Source: CAYZDV01 sp964477275 (GTDB lineage Bacteria; Acidobacteriota; Aminicenantia; Aminicenantales; Aminicenantaceae). From it: a stretch of DNA of 19,587 nucleotides. The position numbers and the translations under genes were made by a program. The notes below the pieces were generated by a model. That model was given only the letters and a program-made list of their open reading frames with translations, ran no database searches and was not told the DNA's origin. Below are positions 7,747-15,137 of the stretch, piece by piece (the first letter of the stretch is position 1; every line of letters begins with the position of its first letter). The stretch spans positions 1 to 19,587 of the forward strand of contig CAYZDV010000030.1 of assembly GCA_964477275.1 (NCBI GenBank), given 5' to 3'.

Positions 7747-8880
7747 ATGAGCCTGGACTGGCTAAAAAAGGACAGAGAGCTCAAGGACCATTCCCTCTGG
7801 GGCAAAGAGCACTGGGGCACGGAGCCTCCTTCGACCATGTATGAGAAAAGGCCGATTGTCGACCCCGCCGGGAAAAAAATCGAGGGGCTCTATTCCGCCT
7901 GGATCATCCTCAACAATCCCGCCCAGTACAACTCCTACACGACGAAGATGGTCAAGGGGGTCATCGCCGGATTCCAGAGCGCCTCGCTGGACAGGAGCGT
8001 GGTGGCCGTGGTGTTTACCGCAGTGGGGGACAGAGCCTTCTGCACCGGCGGCAACACCAGAGAGTACGCCGAGTACTACTCGGGAAAGCCCAATGAGTAC
8101 GGCGAATACATGGACCTTTTCAACGGGATGGTCGATTCCATCCTGCTCTGCAAGAAGCCGACCGTCTGCCGTGTCAACGGGATGAGGGTGGCCGGCGGCC
8201 AGGAAATCGGCATGGCCTGCGACCTGACCCTCTCGGCCGACACGGCCGTCTTTGGCCAGGCAGGTCCCCGCCACGGTTCTGCTCCTGACGGCGGCTCTTC
8301 GGATTTTCTCCCCTGGTACCTGAGCATCGAGGACGCCATCTGGAACTGTGTCTCCTGCGAGCTGTGGAGTGCCTACAAGATGAAGCGTCTGGGCCTCATC
8401 ACCCGGGTGGTGCCGGTGATCAAGGAAGGGGGAAAGTTTGTCCGCAATCCGGCGGTCATCACCGATCGATATGTCGGGGACGGCGAGATCGTCTACGGCG
8501 AATTCGTCGAGGGCGAGGAAGGAAAGAAAACCCGGGAATTCCTCAAGACGGCGGCCATCGATTTCGAGCTTCTGGACAGAGCCGTCGACGATATCGTCTG
8601 GAGGTTCACCAACCTCTTCCCCGGCTGCCTGATCAAGTCCCTGGACAGCGTGCGGGCCAAGAAGAAGTATTTCTGGGATCATGCCAAGAATTACAACCGC
8701 CACTGGCTGGCGCTGAACATGATGAGCGAGGCCTTCATGGGCTTCCATGCCTTCAACAGCAAGAAGCTGACCGGCCAGGATACCGTCGATTTCATCAAAT
8801 ACCGGCAGCTCATCGCTCAGGGCAGCTCGGTGGATGACGCATTCGTGGAAGCCGTCATGCCCAAACCCAAGAAAGAATAG
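7747..8880 (+). CDS. oah: 6-oxocyclohex-1-ene-1-carbonyl-CoA hydrolase (ring-opening, BamA/Oah)
   Basis: A 377-residue member of the crotonase superfamily, the same length as characterised Oah/BamA and about 110 residues longer than ordinary enoyl-CoA hydratases. Family reaction: adds water to 6-oxocyclohex-1-ene-1-carbonyl-CoA and cleaves the ring to 3-hydroxypimeloyl-CoA. It is widely used as a marker of anaerobic aromatic degradation. Visible features are the N-terminal HSLWGKEHWGTEPP, the first oxyanion segment AFCTGGNTREYAEYY (98-111), the second VNGMRVAGGQEIGMACDL (143-160), and the following FGQAGPRHGSAPDGG. All are typical of the BamA branch. A strong AAAGGAGGAG ribosome site lies at 7734-7743. 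Together with dch and had on the other strand it completes the three-step conversion of the dienoyl-CoA, which makes the assignment unusually secure. Confidence 0.93.
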   Translation: MSLDWLKKDRELKDHSLWGKEHWGTEPPSTMYEKRPIVDPAGKKIEGLYSAWIILNNPAQYNSYTTKMVKGVIAGFQSASLDRSVVAVVFTAVGDRAFCTGGNTREYAEYYSGKPNEYGEYMDLFNGMVDSILLCKKPTVCRVNGMRVAGGQEIGMACDLTLSADTAVFGQAGPRHGSAPDGGSSDFLPWYLSIEDAIWNCVSCELWSAYKMKRLGLITRVVPVIKEGGKFVRNPAVITDRYVGDGEIVYGEFVEGEEGKKTREFLKTAAIDFELLDRAVDDIVWRFTNLFPGCLIKSLDSVRAKKKYFWDHAKNYNRHWLALNMMSEAFMGFHAFNSKKLTGQDTVDFIKYRQLIAQGSSVDDAFVEAVMPKPKKE

Positions 8881-8951
8881 AGAAGGCCATGAAAATCAAC
8901 AAGGAAATATTCCATGTTCCGGAGAAAGTGAGCGGTGGAGGGGTCGCTCTG

Positions 8952-10151
8952 ATGAAGGAGACGAAGCGGAAAATCGTCTTCCTGGCTGCCACGCGCACAC
9001 CCTTCGGCGATGCGGGCGGAGCCTTCAAGGATATCCCCCCCATCGAGCTCGGCGCCTTGGCGGCCAGGGCCGCCATCCAGCAGGCCGGCCTTGAAGGCCG
9101 GGAGGAGGTCATCGACGAGGCCATTTTCGGAAACGCCCAGCACACCAGCATCGACTCCCATTACGGAGCGAGGCATGTCGCCCTCCGGGCCGGCTGCAGC
9201 TATTTTGCGCCCGGCCTGACCGTCAACCGCATCTGCTTTTCCGGAGGCGAGGCGGTCATCCAGGGCGCCAAGCAGATCGTCCTGGGCGAGAGTGAAGTCG
9301 TTCTGGTCGGCGGCTATGAGAGCCCCAGCCAGTCGCCCACTCTCCAGTTCGGCTCAGCCTGGGGCTATCCGTTCATGGCCGGAGCAAAGGTGTATTTCCT
9401 CTTCAAGGACGGCCTGAAGGACACCTACATTGACGACGACATGATGGGCACAGCCGAGAACCTGGCCCGCCTCTACGGAGTCACCCGTCTGGATGCTGAT
9501 GAATTTGCCCTCTCCTCGCAGATGAAGGCCAAAGATGCCAGGGAAAAGGGGCGGATGGCCCGGGAAATCACGCCGGTGGTTCTGAAAGGAAGACGGGGAG
9601 ATGTCGTCGTTTCAGAGGACGAGCATCCCCGGCCGGAAACCACCATGGAGACTCTTTCCCGCCTCCACGCCGTTAAACCCGGCGGAGTTCAGACCGCCGG
9701 GAACTCGAGCGGTATCGTTGACGGCGGAGCAGCGCTGATCATGGCCACCGAGAAGAAAGCCCGTGAGCTGGGCATCGAACCCCTGGGCGAAATTCTCTCC
9801 TGGGGAACTGCGGGAGTTGACCCTCATTACATGGGGATAGGGCCGGTGCCGGCCTCGCGCATTGCCCTGGCCAGAGCCGGGATGACGCTCAACGACCTGG
9901 ATTTTATCGAGATTAACGAAGCCTTCGCCGGTCAGTATCTGGCCGTGGAGAGGGAGCTTGAGCTTGACCGCTCGAAAGTCAATGTCAACGGCGGCGCGAT
10001 TGCGCTCGGCCACCCGCTGGGCGCCACCGGCGGCCGCCTGATTATCGCCCTTCTCACGCTCGGCGGCAGAGGGCTGGCCTCGGCCTGTATCGGAGGCGGT
10101 CAGGGCGGTGCGGTGATTGTCGAAAGCTTCGGCCAGAAACAGAAAATATAG
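8952..10151 (+). CDS. Thiolase (acyl-CoA acetyltransferase), probably cleaving 3-oxopimeloyl-CoA
   Basis: A 399-residue thiolase with all catalytic elements: nucleophile C95 (TVNRICFSGG), NEAFA loop, H354 in GGAIALGHPLGATGG, and C379 in ACIGGGQGG. Family reaction: thiolytic cleavage of 3-oxoacyl-CoA to acetyl-CoA plus a chain two carbons shorter. Placed between oah and the 3-hydroxyacyl-CoA dehydrogenase, the likely substrate is 3-oxopimeloyl-CoA, giving glutaryl-CoA. An upstream in-frame ATG at 8889 would add 21 residues. I prefer 8952 because GGAGGGG at 8937-8943 is correctly spaced before it, and because the thiolase fold begins at KIVFLAATRTPFG; 8889 has almost no ribosome site. It probably shares an operon with oah, 8 or 71 bases away depending on the start. 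Confidence 0.88.
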   Translation: MKETKRKIVFLAATRTPFGDAGGAFKDIPPIELGALAARAAIQQAGLEGREEVIDEAIFGNAQHTSIDSHYGARHVALRAGCSYFAPGLTVNRICFSGGEAVIQGAKQIVLGESEVVLVGGYESPSQSPTLQFGSAWGYPFMAGAKVYFLFKDGLKDTYIDDDMMGTAENLARLYGVTRLDADEFALSSQMKAKDAREKGRMAREITPVVLKGRRGDVVVSEDEHPRPETTMETLSRLHAVKPGGVQTAGNSSGIVDGGAALIMATEKKARELGIEPLGEILSWGTAGVDPHYMGIGPVPASRIALARAGMTLNDLDFIEINEAFAGQYLAVERELELDRSKVNVNGGAIALGHPLGATGGRLIIALLTLGGRGLASACIGGGQGGAVIVESFGQKQKI

Positions 10152-10201
10152 GAATGGCAATAGAATGATTTTTTACGGCGTTTGTATCAGGAGGATGAAC
10201 G

Positions 10202-12550
10202 ATGGCGAGAAAGAAAATCTCGGGGAAAAGCGCTGCCGGCAGCATCACCTGGGATGATGTGGAGATTCTGGTTGTCGGCGCCGGGACGATGGGCGCCAGC
10301 ATCACCCAGGCCTATGCCCAGAGCGGGTTCAACGTCGGCTTTATCGATATCAGCGAGGAGATTATCCAGCGGGCCTTTGAAACCATCGACAGGGAGCTGG
10401 AGGCCGCACAGAGGGCGGGAATCTTCAGCGCGCCCCAGGTCAGAGAAATCAGAGGCCGGATCCTGGCCACCACCAAGTACGAGGAAGCCTGCCGCGGCAG
10501 GAACCTGAAGTTGGTCATCGAGACTGCCACCGAGAATATCCAGGTTAAAAAAGAGATTTTCCGCACTCTGGATAGGCTCTGCGCGCCCCATGTGGTCCTG
10601 GCCTCCAATTCCTCCTCGCTGGACGTCAACATCCTGGCCCGGGAGACCGGAAGGCCGGACAGGGTGGTGTGGATGCATTATTTCTATCTTCCTCATAAAA
10701 ACAGGGCCGGCGAATATGCGGGGACAGACACCGCCTCCGAGGAGAGCATCGCCCTGGCCGCCAGGTACATGAAGCTGGCCGGGAAAGTGGCAGCGCCCAT
10801 CCTCAGCAGCCGCAAGGGCGGGGCAGCGGACGTGATTTTTGTCTCCCTCCTTCTTGAAGCAGCCAGGATGGTCGATGAGGGTTTCGACATTCCGACCATC
10901 GAGGCCGCGGGCAGGAAATCCTTCAACATGCCAGTCGGCTTCCTGGGGCTGATGGACGCCACCGGAATCCCGCTCGGGATATACACCATGTATTCTTTTT
11001 CCGACGATTCGAACCCCGATGACCCGCTCTACACAGCCTACGGAAATTTCTTCACCCCTCCGGAGAGCTACAAAAAGCTCCTCGAGAAATACAGGAAGGC
11101 CGAAGATAAATCCCGGGTCAGGTGGGTCCCGGAGGAAGACGCCCGGAAGGAGCCCGAAGACCTGATGTTGGTCGATACCCTCAAGAACAGGTTTCTGGCC
11201 GTGGGGTTCATGACCGCGGGGGAAGTGGTCGAAGCGGGTGTCATCGACATCGAAGAGGTGGACAGGCTGTGCCAGAACGCGTTTCTCTGGCGGGAGGGGC
11301 CTTTTGCCCTGATGAACAGGATGGAAGTGAGGGAGGTGATGCGGATTGTGACCGAGCGCATGGAGCTTTCCCACCGGAATGAGGTCAACTTCCCCATTCC
11401 CCGGCTTCTCATCTCTCAGGCGCAGAAGGATGAGCCGTGGCCGACAAAGCTCAGCCCCATTCTCTTCAGCCGGGAGAAAAAGGGCCAGGCGGCCCGCATA
11501 ATGATTTCAAACCCCCAGACCGCCAACGCCCTCGACAACCGGGTCTTCGAAGACCTCAGAGAGGCGTTCAGAGAGGCCAACGAGGATGACCGGGTCAAAG
11601 CCATCATTTTTGACTCGGCACCGATCAAGACCTTTATCGCCGGCGCCAATGTTCCCCATTTCATCGCTCACATCAGACAGGGAAATTTTCAGGCCGTCAA
11701 GGAGAACACGGCCTTCTGGCAGGAGGTCATCTTCCACGAGATGACCGGCAGCGGCAAGCCGAAAGTGGCCATCGTCGACGGCGCAGCCTTTGGCGGCGGA
11801 GTGGAGGTCGCTTTCGCTTTTGCCCTTGACCCGGACTCGATAGTCATCGCTACTGACCGCACTTCCTGCACGCTTCCCGAGACGAGGCTGGGCATCTATC
11901 CCGGGTTGAGGGGGACGCTCACGCTTCCCCAGCTCATCTTTCGCAGGACAGGCGACGCAGAGCTGGCCGTGGCCCTGAGCCGCTATTACATCCTGGCTGG
12001 AGGGACGGCGACTTCCTCCCCGCGGCTCCTCAAGCATCTGGGCCTGGTGGATTTTCTGGTTCCGGCACGCCAGAGGGATGAGGCGGCCGACGTCCTGGTC
12101 AAGGCCATCATCGATAACGGAGGAAAGTCCTTGAGACAGGAGCAGCTTCGCTCCCTGAAGGTCGAAGAGCTGCCCTCAGAGCTCACTTTCGAGGAGAAAG
12201 AGGAGCTGCGCGTCATGAAGGATTTTTTCCTCAAGTCCGACCTCATTCCCGCCCTTTATGCCTACGGACGGAATCTGACCCCGATTTTTCTCTCCGGGGA
12301 GAGCCTGGCTCTTGCCCAGCGGGTTGCCCGGAGGGTGGCCGGCAACTCCTTTCATGCGGTCTGCGTTGCCGACTGGTTGATCAACCGGGGCTTCGATCGG
12401 TTCCTCGAGGGAGAATCCCTGGATGAGCTCGCCCGTTACGAGCTCGAGAATTTCCTCATCCTGACCTTCCAGCACCCGGATGCCCTGGAGGGCCTGACCG
12501 CGCTTGTCGAGAGGAGGTTTCCCGAGTTCAACCGCCGCTATCCGTTTTAA
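10202..12550 (+). CDS. Bifunctional 3-hydroxyacyl-CoA dehydrogenase / enoyl-CoA hydratase (HAD-ECH order)
   Basis: A 782-residue fusion. The NAD domain begins at about residue 22 with VVGAGTMG; dehydrogenase residues include S138 (SNSSSL), H159 (MHYFYLP) and E171. A C-terminal HAD helical domain covers about 325-395. The crotonase domain starts near 418, with oxyanion segment AGANV (480-484), E535 in GGGVEVA and E560 in LPETRLGIYPG. The domain order is the reverse of E. coli FadB and the same as FadN-like and archaeal crotonyl-CoA hydratase/3-hydroxybutyryl-CoA dehydrogenase fusions. Role by context: oxidation of 3-hydroxypimeloyl-CoA to the 3-oxo compound, and perhaps hydration of crotonyl-CoA made from glutaryl-CoA. 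Oddity: the catalytic Asn of the PGF.xNR motif of HADs seems replaced by D210 in a KGGAAD segment. The AGGAGG at 10189-10194 supports the start. Confidence 0.88.
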   Translation: MARKKISGKSAAGSITWDDVEILVVGAGTMGASITQAYAQSGFNVGFIDISEEIIQRAFETIDRELEAAQRAGIFSAPQVREIRGRILATTKYEEACRGRNLKLVIETATENIQVKKEIFRTLDRLCAPHVVLASNSSSLDVNILARETGRPDRVVWMHYFYLPHKNRAGEYAGTDTASEESIALAARYMKLAGKVAAPILSSRKGGAADVIFVSLLLEAARMVDEGFDIPTIEAAGRKSFNMPVGFLGLMDATGIPLGIYTMYSFSDDSNPDDPLYTAYGNFFTPPESYKKLLEKYRKAEDKSRVRWVPEEDARKEPEDLMLVDTLKNRFLAVGFMTAGEVVEAGVIDIEEVDRLCQNAFLWREGPFALMNRMEVREVMRIVTERMELSHRNEVNFPIPRLLISQAQKDEPWPTKLSPILFSREKKGQAARIMISNPQTANALDNRVFEDLREAFREANEDDRVKAIIFDSAPIKTFIAGANVPHFIAHIRQGNFQAVKENTAFWQEVIFHEMTGSGKPKVAIVDGAAFGGGVEVAFAFALDPDSIVIATDRTSCTLPETRLGIYPGLRGTLTLPQLIFRRTGDAELAVALSRYYILAGGTATSSPRLLKHLGLVDFLVPARQRDEAADVLVKAIIDNGGKSLRQEQLRSLKVEELPSELTFEEKEELRVMKDFFLKSDLIPALYAYGRNLTPIFLSGESLALAQRVARRVAGNSFHAVCVADWLINRGFDRFLEGESLDELARYELENFLILTFQHPDALEGLTALVERRFPEFNRRYPF

Positions 12551-12575
12551 AAAATTGGGGACAGTCCCCAATTTT
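12551..12575. repeat. GGGGACAGTCCCC palindrome, REP-like, possible terminator
   Basis: Perfect 11-base arms (AAAATTGGGGA and its complement) flank a 3-base CAG loop, beginning immediately after the stop codon at 12548-12550. The core differs by one base from that of the 6210-6270 repeat. The stem ends in TTTT and precedes a candidate promoter, so it may mark the end of one transcription unit. Confidence 0.7.
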
Positions 12576-12579
12576 GCCG

Positions 12580-12609
12580 TTGCTTCTTGCGGGCGGGTTT
12601 GATTATTAT
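12580..12609 (+). promoter_or_regulatory. Candidate internal promoter for the SDR-thiolase-Hcr unit
   Basis: TTGCTT at 12580-12585 and TATTAT at 12604-12609 are separated by 18 bases; the -10 box matches the consensus at five of six positions. It follows the palindromic terminator-like element and precedes the SDR gene by about 65 bases, consistent with a separately transcribed downstream unit. The -35 match is weak. Confidence 0.33.
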
Positions 12610-12623
12610 GGTAACATCAGGAA

Positions 12624-12653
12624 TGGGAATTCGCGGACAAGACGGGATTCCCA
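12624..12653. promoter_or_regulatory. Inverted repeat downstream of the candidate promoter
   Basis: TGGGAAT at 12624-12630 and ATTCCCA at 12647-12653 form a 7-base inverted repeat with 16 bases between. It starts about 8 bases after the expected initiation point of the promoter at 12580-12609, where a repressor could act. Support is symmetry and position only. Confidence 0.2.
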
Positions 12654-12673
12654 GTCATTAAGAGGAGGAAAAT

Positions 12674-13417
12674 ATGGACCTGAAAGGAAAAGTGGCTCTG
12701 GTCACCGGAGGGAGCATGGGAATCGGCACCGCCATTTCCCTCGACATGGCCCGGAACGGGGCTGATGTGGCTCTCACCTACCGGAAACATGAAGCTGAGG
12801 CCAGGGCCGTCGTCGAAGAGATTCAAAAAATGAAGCAGAAGGCCGGAGCGTATCAGGTCGACGTCTCTGATTTTAACGCTGTCCAGAACCTGGTCGCGCA
12901 GGTCGTCGACGATTTTGGCCGTCTCGACATCCTGGTCAACAACGCCGGCATGAACTGGGATGGAGTCGTCTGGAAAATGACCGAGGAGCAGTGGGATGCG
13001 GTGATCAATGTCGACCTCAAGGGGACCTTCAATTTCATCCGGGCTCTCGCCCCTGTTTTCCGCGAGCAGAATTCGGGAAAGATCATCAACATTACCTCCA
13101 TCAACGGGCTGCGGGGAAAGTTCGGCCAGACCAATTACTCGGCTGCCAAGGCCGGAGCCATCGGGCTGACCAAAGCCGTGGCCAAAGAACTCGGAAAATA
13201 CAGCGTTAACGTCAACGCCGTGGCTCCGGGAATGATCATGACCGACATGTACCGGGATCTCTCAGAGGAGTTCAAGCAGAAGGCAGCCGAAGAGACCGTC
13301 TTCAACCGCCTCGGCCTGCCGGAGGATGTGGCCAACCTGGTGACCTTCCTGGCCTCGGAGAAAGCGCGGCATATCACGGGCGAGGTGATCAAGGTCGACG
13401 GCGGCCAGTACATATGA
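12674..13417 (+). CDS. SDR-family 3-hydroxyacyl-CoA / 3-oxoacyl dehydrogenase (FabG-like)
   Basis: A 247-residue classical short-chain dehydrogenase. Visible features are the nucleotide motif TGGSMGIG (11-18), NNAG (89-92), the catalytic N112-S142-Y155-K159 tetrad (YSAAK), and a C-terminus GEVIKVDGGQYI typical of FabG-like proteins. R37 after the second strand would favour a phosphorylated nucleotide, though this is not decisive. The GAGGAGG at 12662-12668 supports the ATG. It heads the unit SDR-thiolase-DUF35-Mo hydroxylase. The nearest analogy I know is the beta-oxidation part of anaerobic toluene degradation, where SDR subunits (BbsC/D) act before a thiolase with a zinc-ribbon partner (BbsA/B). 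A likely role is oxidation of a benzylic 3-hydroxyacyl-CoA to the 3-oxo compound. FabG of fatty-acid synthesis is unlikely, since no ACP or other fab gene is nearby. Confidence 0.85.
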   Translation: MDLKGKVALVTGGSMGIGTAISLDMARNGADVALTYRKHEAEARAVVEEIQKMKQKAGAYQVDVSDFNAVQNLVAQVVDDFGRLDILVNNAGMNWDGVVWKMTEEQWDAVINVDLKGTFNFIRALAPVFREQNSGKIINITSINGLRGKFGQTNYSAAKAGAIGLTKAVAKELGKYSVNVNAVAPGMIMTDMYRDLSEEFKQKAAEETVFNRLGLPEDVANLVTFLASEKARHITGEVIKVDGGQYI

Positions 13418-13463
13418 GCATGGCCAATCACATGAAGAGAAAAAAATCATGCGGAGGGACAGA

Positions 13464-14630
13464 ATGAAAAAAGTGGCCATTATCGGCGTCGGACAGAGTG
13501 CCTTTGTCCGGGGCTACGCGGGCGCGATCCGGGAACTGGCCTTCGAAGGATTCAGGGAAGCCATGGAGGATGCCCGGATAACGGTCAAGGACATCGGCGC
13601 ATCTATCGTCTGCTCGGCCCCGGAGTACGATAAGCAGCGTTCCCCATCGGGCGTCTTCGCCGAATACCTCGGCCTCATCCCTCAGCCCACCTGTTATCTG
13701 GAGAGCCTCTGCTCTTCGACCAGCATGGGGCTGCGGATGGCCTACGCGCTGATTCAATCCGGACTTCATGAGGTGGTGGCGGTCCTGGGCTTCCAGAAGA
13801 TGTCGGAGATTTCCTCGGCCGAATCCCAGGAGAGGATGGGCCGCGGCGCGGACATCCAGTGGGAGAGCCCGTTCGGGACGATGATGCCGGCCTACTATGC
13901 TATGTTCGCCAGGGCCCACATGGAAAAATACGGAACCACTCTCGAAGACCTGGCCCTGGTCAGGGTGAAATCCTCTGTTTACGGCCAGCTCAACGAAAAG
14001 GCCGCTTTCCGGAAGCCGGTGACCGCGGAGATGCTCTCTGATCCCAACAATTTCATGTCCGGGCCGGTGGCCAGCCCGCTCCGGGTCGGCGACTGCTGCG
14101 CCAACGCCGACGGAAGCTCATGCCTCATCGTGGCCAGCGAGGAGAAAGCCAGGGCGCTGAGCGACAAACCAGTCTGGATTCTCGGACTGGGGGCAGCCTC
14201 GGCCAGCGTCAACATGTCCGGCCGGGACCTGTTCACCGGACTGGCCGTTGCCCGGCAGGCGGCCGAGCAGGCTTACACAATGGCAGGAATGACGGCCAGG
14301 GACATCGATGTGGCCGAGGTCCACGACTGTTTCACCATCTCGGAAATAATGGCCTGCGAGGACCTGGGCTTTGCAGGGCCCGGAGAAGGGAAGGACCTGG
14401 TCAGGAGCAAAGAGACCTACAAAGAGGGGAGCATCCCCATCAACGTTGACGGCGGCCTCCTCTCCAAGGGCCATCCCATCGGCGCCACGGGCGGCTCCCA
14501 GCTCCGGACCGTCGTCCTCCAGCTCAGGGGAGAAGCAGGAGAGATGCAGGTCAGGGAGCCTGAGGTCGGACTCGTCCATAACATCGGCGGTGTCGGCCTC
14601 TATGGGACAGTGACCATCCTGGGGAGGTGA
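13464..14630 (+). CDS. SCP-x-type thiolase (works with the DUF35 protein encoded next)
   Basis: A 388-residue thiolase-superfamily protein of the SCP-x/lipid-transfer branch. The nucleophile C83 lies in SLCSSTSMG, the EVHDCFTISEI loop replaces the NEAF loop of classical thiolases, and H337 lies in SKGHPIGATGG. The usual second cysteine near the C-terminus is replaced by the HNIGG segment (H372), as is common in this branch. Enzymes of this kind paired with DUF35 proteins act as thiolases or retro-aldolases on bulky CoA esters (benzoylsuccinyl-CoA thiolase BbsAB, steroid side-chain aldolases). The start is set at 13464 because GGAGGG at 13453-13458 is well spaced; an ATG at 13449 would add five residues. 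The stop is separated by 2 bases from the next ATG, indicating tight coupling with the partner. Probable role: releasing (4-hydroxy)benzoyl-CoA from an aroyl-acetyl- or aroyl-succinyl-CoA. Confidence 0.83.
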   Translation: MKKVAIIGVGQSAFVRGYAGAIRELAFEGFREAMEDARITVKDIGASIVCSAPEYDKQRSPSGVFAEYLGLIPQPTCYLESLCSSTSMGLRMAYALIQSGLHEVVAVLGFQKMSEISSAESQERMGRGADIQWESPFGTMMPAYYAMFARAHMEKYGTTLEDLALVRVKSSVYGQLNEKAAFRKPVTAEMLSDPNNFMSGPVASPLRVGDCCANADGSSCLIVASEEKARALSDKPVWILGLGAASASVNMSGRDLFTGLAVARQAAEQAYTMAGMTARDIDVAEVHDCFTISEIMACEDLGFAGPGEGKDLVRSKETYKEGSIPINVDGGLLSKGHPIGATGGSQLRTVVLQLRGEAGEMQVREPEVGLVHNIGGVGLYGTVTILGR

Positions 14631-14632
14631 AA

Positions 14633-15064
14633 ATGAGCAAGAAAGAGATCGACGACCGCTTCAAGAAATTCGGCACGGTGAGCTTCACCGCCGTGACCAG
14701 GGTCAATGATTTCATCGACCACCTGGAGCAGGGCAGGGTCATGGGAACCCGCTGCAGGGAATGCGGCCGGGTGTTTTTTCCTCCCCGGGCCGGCTGCTGC
14801 CAATGCTTCTCGAGCAGTATGGAATGGTTTGAGGTCGAGGGAAAGGGAAAGCTCGTCACCTACAGCAAGCTTCAGTACGCGGCGGCCGGGTTTGAGGCCG
14901 ACCTGCCCTATGCGATCGCGGTGGTGGATTACGGGAACTTCAAGGTCTTCGGCCGGATTTCAAGCAAGGTTCCTGAAGAAGAGGTCCGGGTAGGAATGGA
15001 GATGAAGACCGTGGCCAACAGGCTTCCCGGCGGCCAGTTGAACTATGTTTTTGAGAAAGCCTGA
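14633..15064 (+). CDS. DUF35 / OB-fold zinc-ribbon protein, partner of the SCP-x thiolase
   Basis: A 143-residue small protein with an N-terminal helix, a rubredoxin-like zinc ribbon (C41-x2-C44 and C55-x2-C58, with an extra C56) and a C-terminal OB fold (about 63-140: GKGKLVTYSKL, PYAIAVVDYGNFKVFGRI). DUF35 proteins bind CoA esters and form complexes with SCP-x thiolases, channelling substrate to the thiolase cysteine. The ribosome site GGGGAGG (14621-14627) overlaps the end of the thiolase gene, and only 2 bases separate the thiolase stop from this ATG, so the pair is surely co-translated. A GTG at 14627 in the same frame is a possible but less likely start. Confidence 0.87.
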   Translation: MSKKEIDDRFKKFGTVSFTAVTRVNDFIDHLEQGRVMGTRCRECGRVFFPPRAGCCQCFSSSMEWFEVEGKGKLVTYSKLQYAAAGFEADLPYAIAVVDYGNFKVFGRISSKVPEEEVRVGMEMKTVANRLPGGQLNYVFEKA

Positions 15065-15137
15065 AAATTTCAAGGTCCCGGAAAAAAATGTATTTTGTGA
15101 ATAAAACGGGAGGAGAATCACCCAGCCTGGAACAGTC

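Noticed and set aside
8834..9094. Small plus-strand open frame across the oah-thiolase junction
   Set aside because: It overlaps both real genes out of frame and has no ribosome site or motif of its own.
12674..13417. FabG of fatty-acid synthesis
   Set aside because: The motifs fit the family, but there is no ACP, FabD or FabF nearby and the gene sits in an aromatic catabolic unit.
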